Source: Falsochrobactrum shanghaiense (lineage in GTDB: Bacteria > Pseudomonadota > Alphaproteobacteria > Rhizobiales > Rhizobiaceae). Taken from it: a stretch of 64,000 nt of DNA. Below are positions 55,947 through 63,985 of this stretch, one piece after another. The DNA is taken from assembly GCF_003149535.1 (NCBI RefSeq), contig NZ_QGDB01000003.1:580809-644808 (forward strand), read 5' to 3'. The stretch's first letter is position 1; each line of letters starts with the position of its first letter. Position numbers and translations under genes: made by a program. The notes under the pieces are model-generated. The model saw only the letters and a list, made by a program, of their open reading frames with translations, was not told the DNA's origin and ran no database searches.

Positions 55947-58166
55947 ATGCCTGATTCAAACAATAGCCTGCCTTCAATCGGGGCTTCGCCTCGCCGTTTC
56001 ATTCGGGGAAAAAACATCGTCACGCCCACGAAACATAAAGCGCGCCTTTCAGGCAGCTTGCTTCTGGCCGGTGCGCTTCTTGCGGGACAGGTCACGCCGT
56101 CGCACGCGCAATCCGCACTGCCGACGGATATTCCGACTCCGCTTGCGCGCCCCTTCGCCGCGCCCGAAAAGCCCGGTGCAAGCCTGTCGGACTCCCCGAT
56201 CAATCTTGTCGTCCCCATGGCGCGGCCTGCCGCACCCGATCCGGTCATTACCTCATCGTTCAGCCGGGTTGAAAATCCCGCAATCATTGCCGGGACGCTG
56301 AAATCGGGCCTTGATGCGCTTTATTCGGGGGATGCCGCAAGCGCCATCGCCTTTCGTAACGGGATGCCGAAAGGCTCGCTTGACCGGCAGATTCTCACAT
56401 GGGCAATTGCAACCTCTGCAACAGCCGGGGTTCCGGTCTCGGAAATAGCGGCAGCCCAGACGGAATTGACCGGATGGCCCGGAATGGCCTCATTGCGGCG
56501 CTCGTCAGAGCGCGCCTTGCTTAGAGAAAACCCGCCAGCCAGCGCGGTGATTGCGGCACTGGCCGCAACACGCCCGCAAACCACACAAGGCATGATTGCC
56601 CTTGGCCGGGCCTATCTGGCAAATGGGCAGGCGGCAAAGGCGCACAAGCTTCTGGCTTCCTGGTGGCCGAATGCACGGCTTTCGACGGATGAAGAAAAGC
56701 GGATCCTTAAAGAATTCGATGCCGTGCTGACGCGTGACGACCACCAGAAGCGCCTGATCCGCCTGCTCTATAATGACAGGCTGCAATCGGCCAGATTGCT
56801 GGCCGGGCCCGCGCAGGCGCAATCACTTTATACCGCCTATGCCGCGCTTGGCCAGAAAGCGCCCAACGCTGCCAAGCTGATTGCGGAGGTGGATCCTTCA
56901 TGGCACGCAAATCCTGTTTACCAGTTTTTACGCATTCGCCATCTCAGGCGCTCCGAGCGCATCATTGAAGCCGCCAATCTGATGCTCAAAGCGCCGCGAG
57001 AAGCATCCGCCCTTGGCGATCCCGATGCATGGTGGGTCGAACGGCGTATCCTTTCGCGTGAACTTCTCGATCTTGGCAAGCCGCAGCTCGCCTATAAGCT
57101 GGCTGCCGCCCATGCTGCCGAATCACCGGCAATGGCCGCCGAAGCCGAATTCCATGCGGGCTGGTATGCATTGCGGGCGCTCAGGCAGCCATCGCTTGCG
57201 GCACCGCATTTTGCGAAGATAGCGGAGATTTCATCCGGCCCGATTTCCGCTTCCCGCGCCTATTATTGGCTGGGGCGAGCCGCCGAAGCGGGCGCCAAGG
57301 GCGATGCACGCGAATATTACCGCCGCTCGGCGCATTTCGGCACGAGTTTCTATGGCCAGCTTGCGGCTGCAAAGCTTGGAGAAAAGGCCCCCGAACTTGC
57401 CTATCCCAAACCGGACGACGCAGAGCGCATCCGTTTTTCCGGGCGTCCCGCCGTTCAGGCGATCAGGCGGCTGGAGCAGATCGGCTACGCAAACCGGGCG
57501 AATACGCTTTATATCCAGCTTTCGCAGGAACTTCGCAGCGTCGGGGAACTCGCTCTTCTGGCGGTCATGGCCGAAAAGAACGAAAATCATTATCTCGCCT
57601 TGCGCATTGGCAAGAATGCAGCTTCACGCGGACTGGATGTCGGCGCGCTGTCGCATCCGCTCGGTGCGATTCCGGCACAGGCCAATATCAGCGGATCGGG
57701 CAAAGCGCTCGCCTATGCGATCGCCCGGCAGGAAAGCGAATTCAATGTCGGCGCTGTCTCGAAAGCAGGCGCGCGCGGCCTTTTGCAGCTCATGCCCGCG
57801 ACGGCCAAAAGCGTGGCTAACCGCAAGGGCATGGCCTTTACGCCGCAGAAGCTGACCACCGACGCTGCCTATAACGCCACTCTGGGCGCGCATTTTCTTG
57901 GCGAACAGCTTGATCGCTTCGACGGCTCCTATGTGCTGACTTTCGCGGGCTATAATGCGGGGCCGCGACGGGCCGCACAATGGGCTGAAAAATTCGGCGA
58001 TCCGCGGGGAATGCCCGTCGAAGAGGTGATCGACTGGATTGAGCGCATTCCCTATTCGGAAACACGCAATTATGTGCAGCGCGTGATGGAAAATTACGAG
58101 GTCTACAAGGCGCGCCTCACCGGCCACGCCGATATTGAGGCCGATCTTGTGAACGGGCGTTCCTGA
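55947..58166 (+). CDS. Soluble lytic murein transglycosylase
   Basis: About 739 residues. A basic N-terminus and a hydrophobic segment (LSGSLLLAGALLAGQVTPSHAQ) form a long signal peptide. A large alpha-helical superhelical domain follows (about 100-560), then the Slt catalytic domain: AIARQESEFNVGAVSKAGARGLLQLMPATAK with the catalytic glutamate and the GLLQLMP motif, and FAGYNAGPRRAAQWAEKFG. It cleaves peptidoglycan to 1,6-anhydro-muropeptides. An upstream ATG at 55884 is possible but would precede the basic stretch. Divergent from dapA. Confidence 0.93.
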   Translation: MPDSNNSLPSIGASPRRFIRGKNIVTPTKHKARLSGSLLLAGALLAGQVTPSHAQSALPTDIPTPLARPFAAPEKPGASLSDSPINLVVPMARPAAPDPVITSSFSRVENPAIIAGTLKSGLDALYSGDAASAIAFRNGMPKGSLDRQILTWAIATSATAGVPVSEIAAAQTELTGWPGMASLRRSSERALLRENPPASAVIAALAATRPQTTQGMIALGRAYLANGQAAKAHKLLASWWPNARLSTDEEKRILKEFDAVLTRDDHQKRLIRLLYNDRLQSARLLAGPAQAQSLYTAYAALGQKAPNAAKLIAEVDPSWHANPVYQFLRIRHLRRSERIIEAANLMLKAPREASALGDPDAWWVERRILSRELLDLGKPQLAYKLAAAHAAESPAMAAEAEFHAGWYALRALRQPSLAAPHFAKIAEISSGPISASRAYYWLGRAAEAGAKGDAREYYRRSAHFGTSFYGQLAAAKLGEKAPELAYPKPDDAERIRFSGRPAVQAIRRLEQIGYANRANTLYIQLSQELRSVGELALLAVMAEKNENHYLALRIGKNAASRGLDVGALSHPLGAIPAQANISGSGKALAYAIARQESEFNVGAVSKAGARGLLQLMPATAKSVANRKGMAFTPQKLTTDAAYNATLGAHFLGEQLDRFDGSYVLTFAGYNAGPRRAAQWAEKFGDPRGMPVEEVIDWIERIPYSETRNYVQRVMENYEVYKARLTGHADIEADLVNGRS

Positions 58167-58185
58167 TCCGTTAAACAAGCAGCGC

Positions 58186-58863
58186 TCAAGCCTGCGTCTT
58201 TTTCTGGCGCGTGCGTGCGTTTTTTGGTCCGGATGTTGTCTTTCTGGGTCTGGATGAACGTTTTGGTGCAGGCTTGCGTGCCGATTCGGCAAGCCTCTTT
58301 GCCTGCGCGACCCATTTTTCCCGGCTCACCCGACCGGCAAAACCAATCCGGTCCTCGATCCATTTTGCCTCATCGGCATTCCATTGCGCAATTTGCGCAT
58401 AATGGAAAATACCCAATTCATGCAGCATGGCTTGCACGGCATTGCCTATGCCCGCAATGGCCGTCAGATCATCGGCCTTGCCGCGCAATGGTGCTTCCAG
58501 CCGCTCCGGGCGATGGTCCGGTTCAGGCACTTCAACAACGACAACCGCTTCGTCCGGCTCTTCGGCCTCTATAATCCCCGGCGCTTCCACGGCCTCTTCA
58601 TTTGGCGCTTCGACCGAATCTTCGTCAGCCTTGTCTTCTCGTTCGCCTGTGTCAGCACCCGGTTTTTCGGCTAAGGCCACCTGCGGCGTCGGTTGCACTT
58701 CGACTTTCCCGTCTCCGGCAGGCGCGGCAAGGGCAGCGGCAATGATAATATCTTCCTTATCCTTGCTTGCAGCTTTGCGTCCTTTGACCAGACGCCCCAG
58801 AACAGCGCCGACAATAAAGGCAATGGCAACGAGTGCCGCCAGTTGAACGATCAACACCGGCAT
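58186..58863 (-). CDS. Membrane-anchored helix-hairpin-helix protein
   Basis: 225 residues. An N-terminal membrane helix (VLIVQLAALVAIAFIVGAVLGRLV) is followed by a basic patch, a long acidic low-complexity linker (residues 70-130, rich in E, D, A, V), and a C-terminal domain with DDLTAIAGIGNAVQAMLHELGIFHYAQIA, a helix-hairpin-helix of the type also found at the C-terminus of rhizobial NuoE-like and L21-like proteins. The C-terminus is Lys/Arg rich. The function is unknown; DNA or protein binding at the membrane is a guess. Confidence 0.8.
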   Translation of the reverse strand: MPVLIVQLAALVAIAFIVGAVLGRLVKGRKAASKDKEDIIIAAALAAPAGDGKVEVQPTPQVALAEKPGADTGEREDKADEDSVEAPNEEAVEAPGIIEAEEPDEAVVVVEVPEPDHRPERLEAPLRGKADDLTAIAGIGNAVQAMLHELGIFHYAQIAQWNADEAKWIEDRIGFAGRVSREKWVAQAKRLAESARKPAPKRSSRPRKTTSGPKNARTRQKKTQA

Positions 58864-58924
58864 GTAGATTTCCTCATACTATACCCATTCGCCTTTGGGC
58901 AAAACGCTATCCCAGCCCATTCAT

Positions 58925-59024
58925 GCGCGTTTCGATCTGATTGAATCAGACCTGCGCTCCAGTTTTCTGTTTTTACGCATGTCGTTATCCCGAAACCGGT
59001 TCCCACTTTCGGGCGACATGCTTT
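58925..59024. repeat. Bru-RS-like palindromic repeat, copy 3
   Basis: About 100 bases matching copy 1 in its right half (58973-59022). It begins near the palindrome TCTGATTGAATCAGA (58936-58950) and ends in GGGCGACATGCTTTAA, the last bases of which include the stop codon of the small ORF at 59023-59130. Confidence 0.75.
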
Positions 59025-59130
59025 AATCAACCCTCGTCAGCCAGCCAACAGTGATACCGATCAAGAGTGCAAGCACGAGGGCTGGCCAGAACATTTGTGC
59101 AACATATAACATATGAAACCCGCTCGCCAT
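59023..59130 (-). CDS. 35-residue single-pass membrane protein
   Basis: Too short for ordinary gene callers. On the minus strand, ATG at 59130 is preceded by TTTGAGGTGA and encodes MASGFHMLYVAQMFWPALVL, then ALLIGITVGWLTRVD and a stop at 59023. Residues 8-31 form one membrane helix ending in the VGW-x-T pattern seen in membrane anchors of this cluster type. The reading frame has no rare-looking breaks. It is 102 bases after the BON gene on the same strand and before the HHH membrane protein, so the three are likely an operon. Function unknown. Confidence 0.55.
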   Translation of the reverse strand: MASGFHMLYVAQMFWPALVLALLIGITVGWLTRVD

Positions 59131-59232
59131 TCACCTCAAAGCATTTACCGGTAAGACTGAAAAAGCACCCGGGCGTTTCTGTCAATCACGCTCCGCCAAG
59201 AAACAGGGGATGACCTGTCCCGACCTCGTCGC

Positions 59233-59868
59233 TCAGGGTTTTGCAATATCGACATTTGCCAGATCGAGGCCGACCGGCAAAGGATTCTTCAGCCCGGCAC
59301 CAAGATCGTTATAGGCCCTGTCATTCAGCGCCTGACCTCTTACCGAAAGGGCATCGCCTGAAATTTCAACTTCAACCGTTGCAAATTTGCGGGAAAGCTC
59401 CAGCGCAAAAAGCGCCCAGACTGCAAATTGCGGCTGGTTGCCGCGCGCCAGAGTCAATTGATCATCAATCTGCGCCTGAGGATCAGTCATTTCCGCAGCG
59501 TTCAGGATTTTATCGCGCAGGCTGTTTTCAGGAACATAGCCCGACAGAATGATGGTATCGGCATTCTTCACAATTTTAAAAACATATGGCTCCGCAATCT
59601 GCAAGAGCGCCGTGAGATCGGCAATCGTGCGGATGCCTCTTATCTGTCCCGCAGCGGATAAGGCAGCATCCTGCGCCTGCTGATCGGGCGCCGTCCCTTT
59701 CAGGGTCAGATCGCGGCCATCAATATCGAAATTCGCCCAGCCAAAAGGTGCCAGCGCCGCCGCGGCCTGAGCGGCCAGATCCGCTTCGACCCGATTGACG
59801 CCAAACCACAATGCCAGCGCGGTAAGCGCTGCCGTGCATGTCACACCGGGCCAGAACCATTTATTCAT
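59233..59868 (-). CDS. BON-domain membrane-anchored protein
   Basis: 211 residues. An N-terminal helix (WFWPGVTCTAALTALALWFGV) anchors the protein. Two BON-like repeats follow: FDIDGRDLTLKGTAPDQQAQDAALSAAGQIRGI and VKNADTIILSGYVPENSLRDKILNAA. In the rhizobial relatives I recall, this N-terminal layout is followed by an OmpA/MotB peptidoglycan-binding domain, but here the protein ends at LANVDIAKP without it. Probably an envelope protein. It heads the minus-strand cluster with the 35-residue protein and the HHH protein. Confidence 0.75.
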   Translation of the reverse strand: MNKWFWPGVTCTAALTALALWFGVNRVEADLAAQAAAALAPFGWANFDIDGRDLTLKGTAPDQQAQDAALSAAGQIRGIRTIADLTALLQIAEPYVFKIVKNADTIILSGYVPENSLRDKILNAAEMTDPQAQIDDQLTLARGNQPQFAVWALFALELSRKFATVEVEISGDALSVRGQALNDRAYNDLGAGLKNPLPVGLDLANVDIAKP

Positions 59869-59954
59869 ATGCCAGTATCTCCGTTATAGAACCGGTCTTA
59901 TCAGAGAAGCTGGCCAAATTTAAACAGGCAGACAGTTTATCGCAATCGCGCATA

Positions 59955-59990
59955 CAAAAAACCCGGTAGCATTCGCTACCGGGTTTTCTG
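59955..59990. terminator. Terminator of the porin gene
   Basis: ACCCGGTAGC (59961-59970) and GCTACCGGGT (59975-59984) with a four-base loop, A-run before and TTTT after; works in both directions between the porin and the BON gene region. Confidence 0.88.
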
Positions 59991-60008
59991 CAACCAATCC
60001 TGAAAGGA

Positions 60009-61082
60009 TTAGAACGAACGCTGGAAGCGGATCATGCCCTGCCAAGCGTCCTTGGTGTCGCGGGTGTAATCCGGATGATCGCTATCCCACTTGGTGTAGG
60101 AAACTTCCGGCGTAATGGTGAAGCCAGGAACGAGCTGGTAAGCAACGTTGGCCGCAATGGCGGTCTTGCCCCAGTCTTCGTAAGCAGCCTGAATGTTGAA
60201 GGTCGCCTTTTCGGTTGCCTTGTACTTCAGACCACCCCAGACAGCCCAGTCGCCGCCCCAAGCGCCGTACATCTGATCGTCAGATTCTTCCGAAGAGTAG
60301 CCGCCCTGTACCCAGGCCGAGAACTGATCGGTGAGGTTGACGTCCAAGCGAGCCTTTGCGGACCACTCTTCGATGACCGAGTCGTAAGCTGCAACAGCTG
60401 CGATCGAACCCCAGCCCTGAGCGTACTTCAGGCCACCAACGATGTGCGGAACGTAATCGTTGACAACATAGTCGTCGCCGCCTTCTTCAAGAGCGATAAC
60501 AGCGGAGAAGCCGTTGCCGCCGGAGAAGGTGTACGAGATCTTGCCCGTGCGGTAGTTACCAGCATAGACCACGTCATCGTTCATGATGTCGCCGAGGTAG
60601 CCAGTGAAGGTGAGGAACTCGGATTCATCGAGACCGACCTTCAGGCCGCCGAGCTGAATGTAGGCGAACTGGATCTTGGTGCTGTCTGCGTCGTCACCAT
60701 AGCCTTCGTAGCCGGTGTCACCGTAGTTGCCCGGGGTTGCATCCCACTGGAAACGGGTTTCGGTGTAGGTCTTCAGGGTGCCGAGTTCGGTTTCCGAAGC
60801 GGTCGAGGTGCGCAGGGTGAAGCGCGTACGCTTACGCCAGCCGCCCCACTCAACGCCGCTGTATGCGTCGTCGCCGCCACGAACGTCGTAACGGATGTAG
60901 CCATGGATACGCAGGCAGGTTTCGGTGCCTGGGATGTAGAAGTAGCCAGCGCCGTATGCATCGCAAACGCGGACATATTCAACTGCTTCTGGTTCTGGCG
61001 CGACGATGACGTCAGCTGCCTGAGCGCCGGTGGCTGCAACCAGTGCTGCAGCGGAGCCGAGGAGAAGGCTCTTAATGTTCAT
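60009..61082 (-). CDS. omp2: Omp2-type porin
   Basis: 357 residues from ATG 61082, preceded by GAGGTCAGAA. The signal peptide ends GAQAADV, followed by the conserved start of mature Brucella Omp2 porins ([20 protein letters not shown]) with the two conserved cysteines (CDAYG, CLRIHG). A sixteen-strand barrel of about 330 residues ends in QRSF, giving the C-terminal phenylalanine. From memory, surface-loop residues 75-135 differ strongly from classical Omp2a and Omp2b. A terminator lies at 59955-59990. No second porin copy is visible in the 582 bases upstream, unlike the inverted omp2a/omp2b pair of classical Brucella. Confidence 0.93.
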   Translation of the reverse strand: MNIKSLLLGSAAALVAATGAQAADVIVAPEPEAVEYVRVCDAYGAGYFYIPGTETCLRIHGYIRYDVRGGDDAYSGVEWGGWRKRTRFTLRTSTASETELGTLKTYTETRFQWDATPGNYGDTGYEGYGDDADSTKIQFAYIQLGGLKVGLDESEFLTFTGYLGDIMNDDVVYAGNYRTGKISYTFSGGNGFSAVIALEEGGDDYVVNDYVPHIVGGLKYAQGWGSIAAVAAYDSVIEEWSAKARLDVNLTDQFSAWVQGGYSSEESDDQMYGAWGGDWAVWGGLKYKATEKATFNIQAAYEDWGKTAIAANVAYQLVPGFTITPEVSYTKWDSDHPDYTRDTKDAWQGMIRFQRSF

Positions 61083-61330
61083 TTCTGACCTCCAGTCAAA
61101 CGTTAAAAATGGGTCTGGGCATTTTGATTTGGCTGAAGGACAACCTGTCCCCATCCCCTGCCGAAAAAGTCGCCCCGAAGCGCTCCTTCTTCTGGATGTG
61201 AAGATACTCGCCAGCTTTTTCGTTTCAACACCGAATATACTCCAGCGGCCCTTGCGAGGCTGCTATGCATGACCGTTGTTGCAGAAAAGACACGAATTCG
61301 CCGCCTTTGGTTCTATAAATTTAGATGTTG

Positions 61331-61366
61331 TTAATACTGATTAACGCCTGTTAACCGCTCTTAACG
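61331..61366. promoter_or_regulatory. Four TTAA words phased at exactly 10 bp
   Basis: TTAA begins at 61331, 61341, 61351 and 61361; the last three read TTAAC. Each pair has the form TTAA-N6-TTAA, one base shorter than the CtrA consensus. The array is about 250 bases upstream of the porin ATG. Confidence 0.55.
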
Positions 61367-61626
61367 ATTGAAAACGCGTATTTTTTAGCATCCAGACAGA
61401 AAGCAGGCACGAATCTTCGGCCATCTGTGGAAATGTGGCAGCGCATGCCGGAACAAGCCGAGACCGGGACTATCCGGCTCGAAAAGAGCGAATCTCCTCC
61501 TGGAATACGCTCTCATCGTTCCCCGGATCACGCCTTGCAACCGGGCGAAAAGCCGGACCGGATGCACCGCCATATATATAAGAGTGATATTTTGCCGAGA
61601 ATTTTGCGTCCATGTGCGCAAATCGC

Positions 61627-61654
61627 TTGAAATGATGAAGCGTACCGGCTATCT
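61627..61654 (+). promoter_or_regulatory. Promoter of tRNA-Ser
   Basis: TTGAAA (61627-61632), 16 bases, CTATCT (61649-61654; TATCTC one base on). The start would fall close to the tRNA 5' end at 61665. Confidence 0.5.
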
Positions 61655-61664
61655 CGCCCTTACC

Positions 61665-61754
61665 GGAGAGGTGGCCGAGTGGTCGAAGGCGCTCCCCTGC
61701 TAAGGGAGTAGACCCGGAAGGGTCTCGTGGGTTCGAATCCCATCCTCTCCGCCA
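61665..61754 (+). tRNA. tRNA-Ser (anticodon GCU)
   Basis: 90 bases including CCA. Acceptor GGAGAGG pairs with CCTCTCC (61744-61750) followed by the discriminator G and encoded CCA. The anticodon stem CTCCC/GGGAG encloses CTGCTAA with anticodon GCT. A long variable arm (GACCCGGAAGGGTC) and the GGTTCGAATCC T-loop confirm a class II serine tRNA that reads AGC and AGU. Sequence to its right differs from the core genome to its left, so its 3' end is a likely integration site. Confidence 0.98.
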
Positions 61755-62089
61755 TTAAACTCATTGGAATCATTCTCTAATCTGAGATTGCCAGCCGGAA
61801 CGGCGCAGAACTGCGGGCTTTCGGTCCAAAGCTGTTGACTGCGCCACCTGTGCGAATCGCTGATTTCGTTCTCTCTGCGCTGACATTCTCCAAAGCTCCT
61901 GACTGCGCAGATTTGGTACGGAGATGTAAGTCGCTGTAAATGCAGAGTTGTTTTTCTTGTTTCGTCCGTACTTTTTGTGGTGCACAGCGACGGGAGAATA
62001 ACTCTGGGGTCGAATTTTCCGGCTACCGAGGCCCGCGACACATCTGGACAGGGCAGAATCAAACCTTGCCGCACGCCAGCGGTACGGGG
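61755..62089. other. Non-coding stretch right of tRNA-Ser
   Basis: 335 bases with no convincing gene. Frames here that translate across the tRNA ('IRTHE'-like) are false. A degenerate direct repeat CCAAAGCT-N2-TGACTGCGC occurs at 61826-61844 and 61890-61908. No integrase or second copy of the tRNA 3' end was seen. Looks like eroded island sequence. Confidence 0.5.
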
Positions 62090-63985
62090 TCATGATGCCG
62101 GTTCTGCCATGGCGACATTGGCGTGCTTCGTTACAATATCCTGTACGTCGCTTGGTTTGAACGCGACATCCCATGCCCAGCGCCCGAATCCGCCTGCCGC
62201 GTTGATGGCCCCCACCCACTCGTTCAGCGCGTCACGCTTAGCCTTGTTCTGCGGGCTATCGCTTCCTTTGATCTCCAGAGCCAAGATCGTGCCGCCCGCA
62301 AGGCGGACGAGGAAGTCAGGGACGTACCGCCGCCGAGAGCCTGCCCACATGTAATGGATTTGGAAGCCGAGGTGATCGTTCTTGGCATAGGCGAGAACGT
62401 CCTCGCGTTTCTCGAAGATGTTAGCCGCATGGCCTTCCCAGGCGGAGTCTCCTACCAGATGACTGATGTGCGACTTGGTCGTCGGGAAGCACGGCTTGGT
62501 GGTATACCAAGTCCGCATCTGGCCGGTTGCGCCAATCGGGTTCTCTTCATCGAAGACCGGAGACAGGCGTTCGGTGTTTTGCTCCGTGACGTTCCTCAGC
62601 ACGTGCTGGACCACGACGTCGATGTTGAGCGCAATGAGAATACGCCGTCGGAGTGGGTCGGAGTGGAACAGCGACGGGATATCGAGGCGGTCCGAGTCCA
62701 CGAATTCTTCGACGATCCTGACGAGCTGCGCAGCGAGGTATTCGTGCGTGCCAGTGAAGCCGTGGCGCAACTCGGCAAAGGCCTTTCTCGCGGCCTGAAA
62801 AACGAGGCGTTGAAGACGAAAACCATCGGGTAGCTTTTCGAGGTCGATCGCGGTCACCTTCCCGATATCAGTCGCACCGCCGAGGGCCGGTGCAAGCTCT
62901 GCACTGATCGGTGTGCTGGCAGGATCGAGCACGAGCGGTGCCACGTTATCCCAGTCGATGGACAACTGCGGTCTCACGACTGTCTCGACACGCTGGACGT
63001 TGGGCCACCTGATTTCCAGATGACTTCGGTCTGGAACGACTTCGATTTGCGTGCTCGGCTTCGGTGGCGGCGGAGCTTCACCGCCTTCACCGGTTTCCGA
63101 GATTGAAAGCGGCACCCCGAAGACGTTGACATATTCGGGCAGGAAAAGTCCGTTCTCGTCGGTGTCGTAGGACACTCGGCGCAACCCGCGCCCGACGACC
63201 TGCTCACAAAGGAGCTGGGACGTGAAGGCCCTGAGCCCCATGATGTGCGTCACATTCTTGGCGTCCCATCCCTCGGAAAGCATCGCAACCGATATGACGT
63301 TCTGCAGATCCTGTCCGGCCGCTCCTCGCTTCCCGACGTTGTCCACGATCTCGCGCAGCAGTTCTTCTTTCTTCAGGGCGCGGAATTGCTGGCGGCGGGT
63401 CTCAGGGATGGTCGCAGCGTCGATGATTGCCTTCAGCCGCGCCTCGTAATCCTTGTCGGAGGTCGCGGTCTCGCCGATCTCGGCCTTCTCCAGCACCTTG
63501 GAATCGACCCGGAGCGTTCGGGTCGGTGCGTGCAACTCGGGCCAATGCGCATCGCCTTTGTTGAAATAGGTCTCGATGCGGGCTGCGGTTTCGGTGCGGT
63601 TGCAGACTGTCAGCATGACCGGCGGGGAATGATGCCCGGCCTCCTGCCATTGCGCGCGGGTTTCCCGCCAGTCGGCACCGAGCAGCGTATATGCGTCCTG
63701 GACCAGCTTTGGCAGCGCCTCGTGCGCTTCGGCCTTGCGGTTCAGGTCTTCGGAAACGGTTGGGTCGCGGTAGATGTGGTAGAGTTTCGAGCGCAGCGTC
63801 TTGGCGTCCGGGACAGCATCGTCGCGGACCACGACCCGCGGCGTCTTCACCAGCCCGGCCTCGATCGCATCATTCAGGCCGAAATCCGAGATGATCCAGT
63901 CGAACAGCGCCGTGTCGGTGCTCTGTTGGTTTTCACGCGGAACTGAGCCGGTTGGGCGACTAATTTCCATCGAGAATTGAGCCAT
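62090..63985 (-). pseudogene. Type III-like restriction helicase/nuclease, C-terminal half only
   Basis: 631 codons from ATG 63985. Retained are WIISDFGLNDAIEAGLVKTP, helicase motif V VISVAMLSEGWDAKNVTHIMG and motif VI CEQVVGRGLRR, and a C-terminal nuclease of the PD-(D/E)xK type (VPDFLVRL then LALEIKG, about residues 554-572). This matches the C-terminal part of long (about 1000 residues) Res-like proteins such as the BPTD_3080 family. The N-terminal helicase half with Walker A and DEAD box motifs is missing: in frame, a TAG lies at 63992-63994, only two codons before the ATG. No methyltransferase is in the window. I call it a broken or split gene; a split ORF with a functional upstream partner beyond 64000 is the alternative. 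Confidence 0.65.

Larger units (their letters stand above)
61083..61664. other. Intergenic region upstream of the porin
   Basis: 582 bases. Frames of 67 to 80 codons exist on both strands but look like shadows. The region holds the phased TTAA array at 61331-61366 and, at its right end, the tRNA promoter. No porin copy or RNA gene was recognised. Confidence 0.55.

Noticed and set aside
61331..61366. Calling the TTAA array a confirmed CtrA site
   Set aside because: The spacer is N6, not the consensus N7, so it is listed only as a phased array.
61427..61630. Plus-strand frame of 67 codons between the porin and tRNA-Ser
   Set aside because: No ribosome-binding site, proline- and arginine-rich translation like random GC-rich sequence, and an overlapping antisense frame of similar length.
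61700..62074. Minus-strand frame of 124 codons covering tRNA-Ser
   Set aside because: It translates the tRNA antisense into the familiar false 'EDGIRTHE' peptide; no ribosome-binding site or family.
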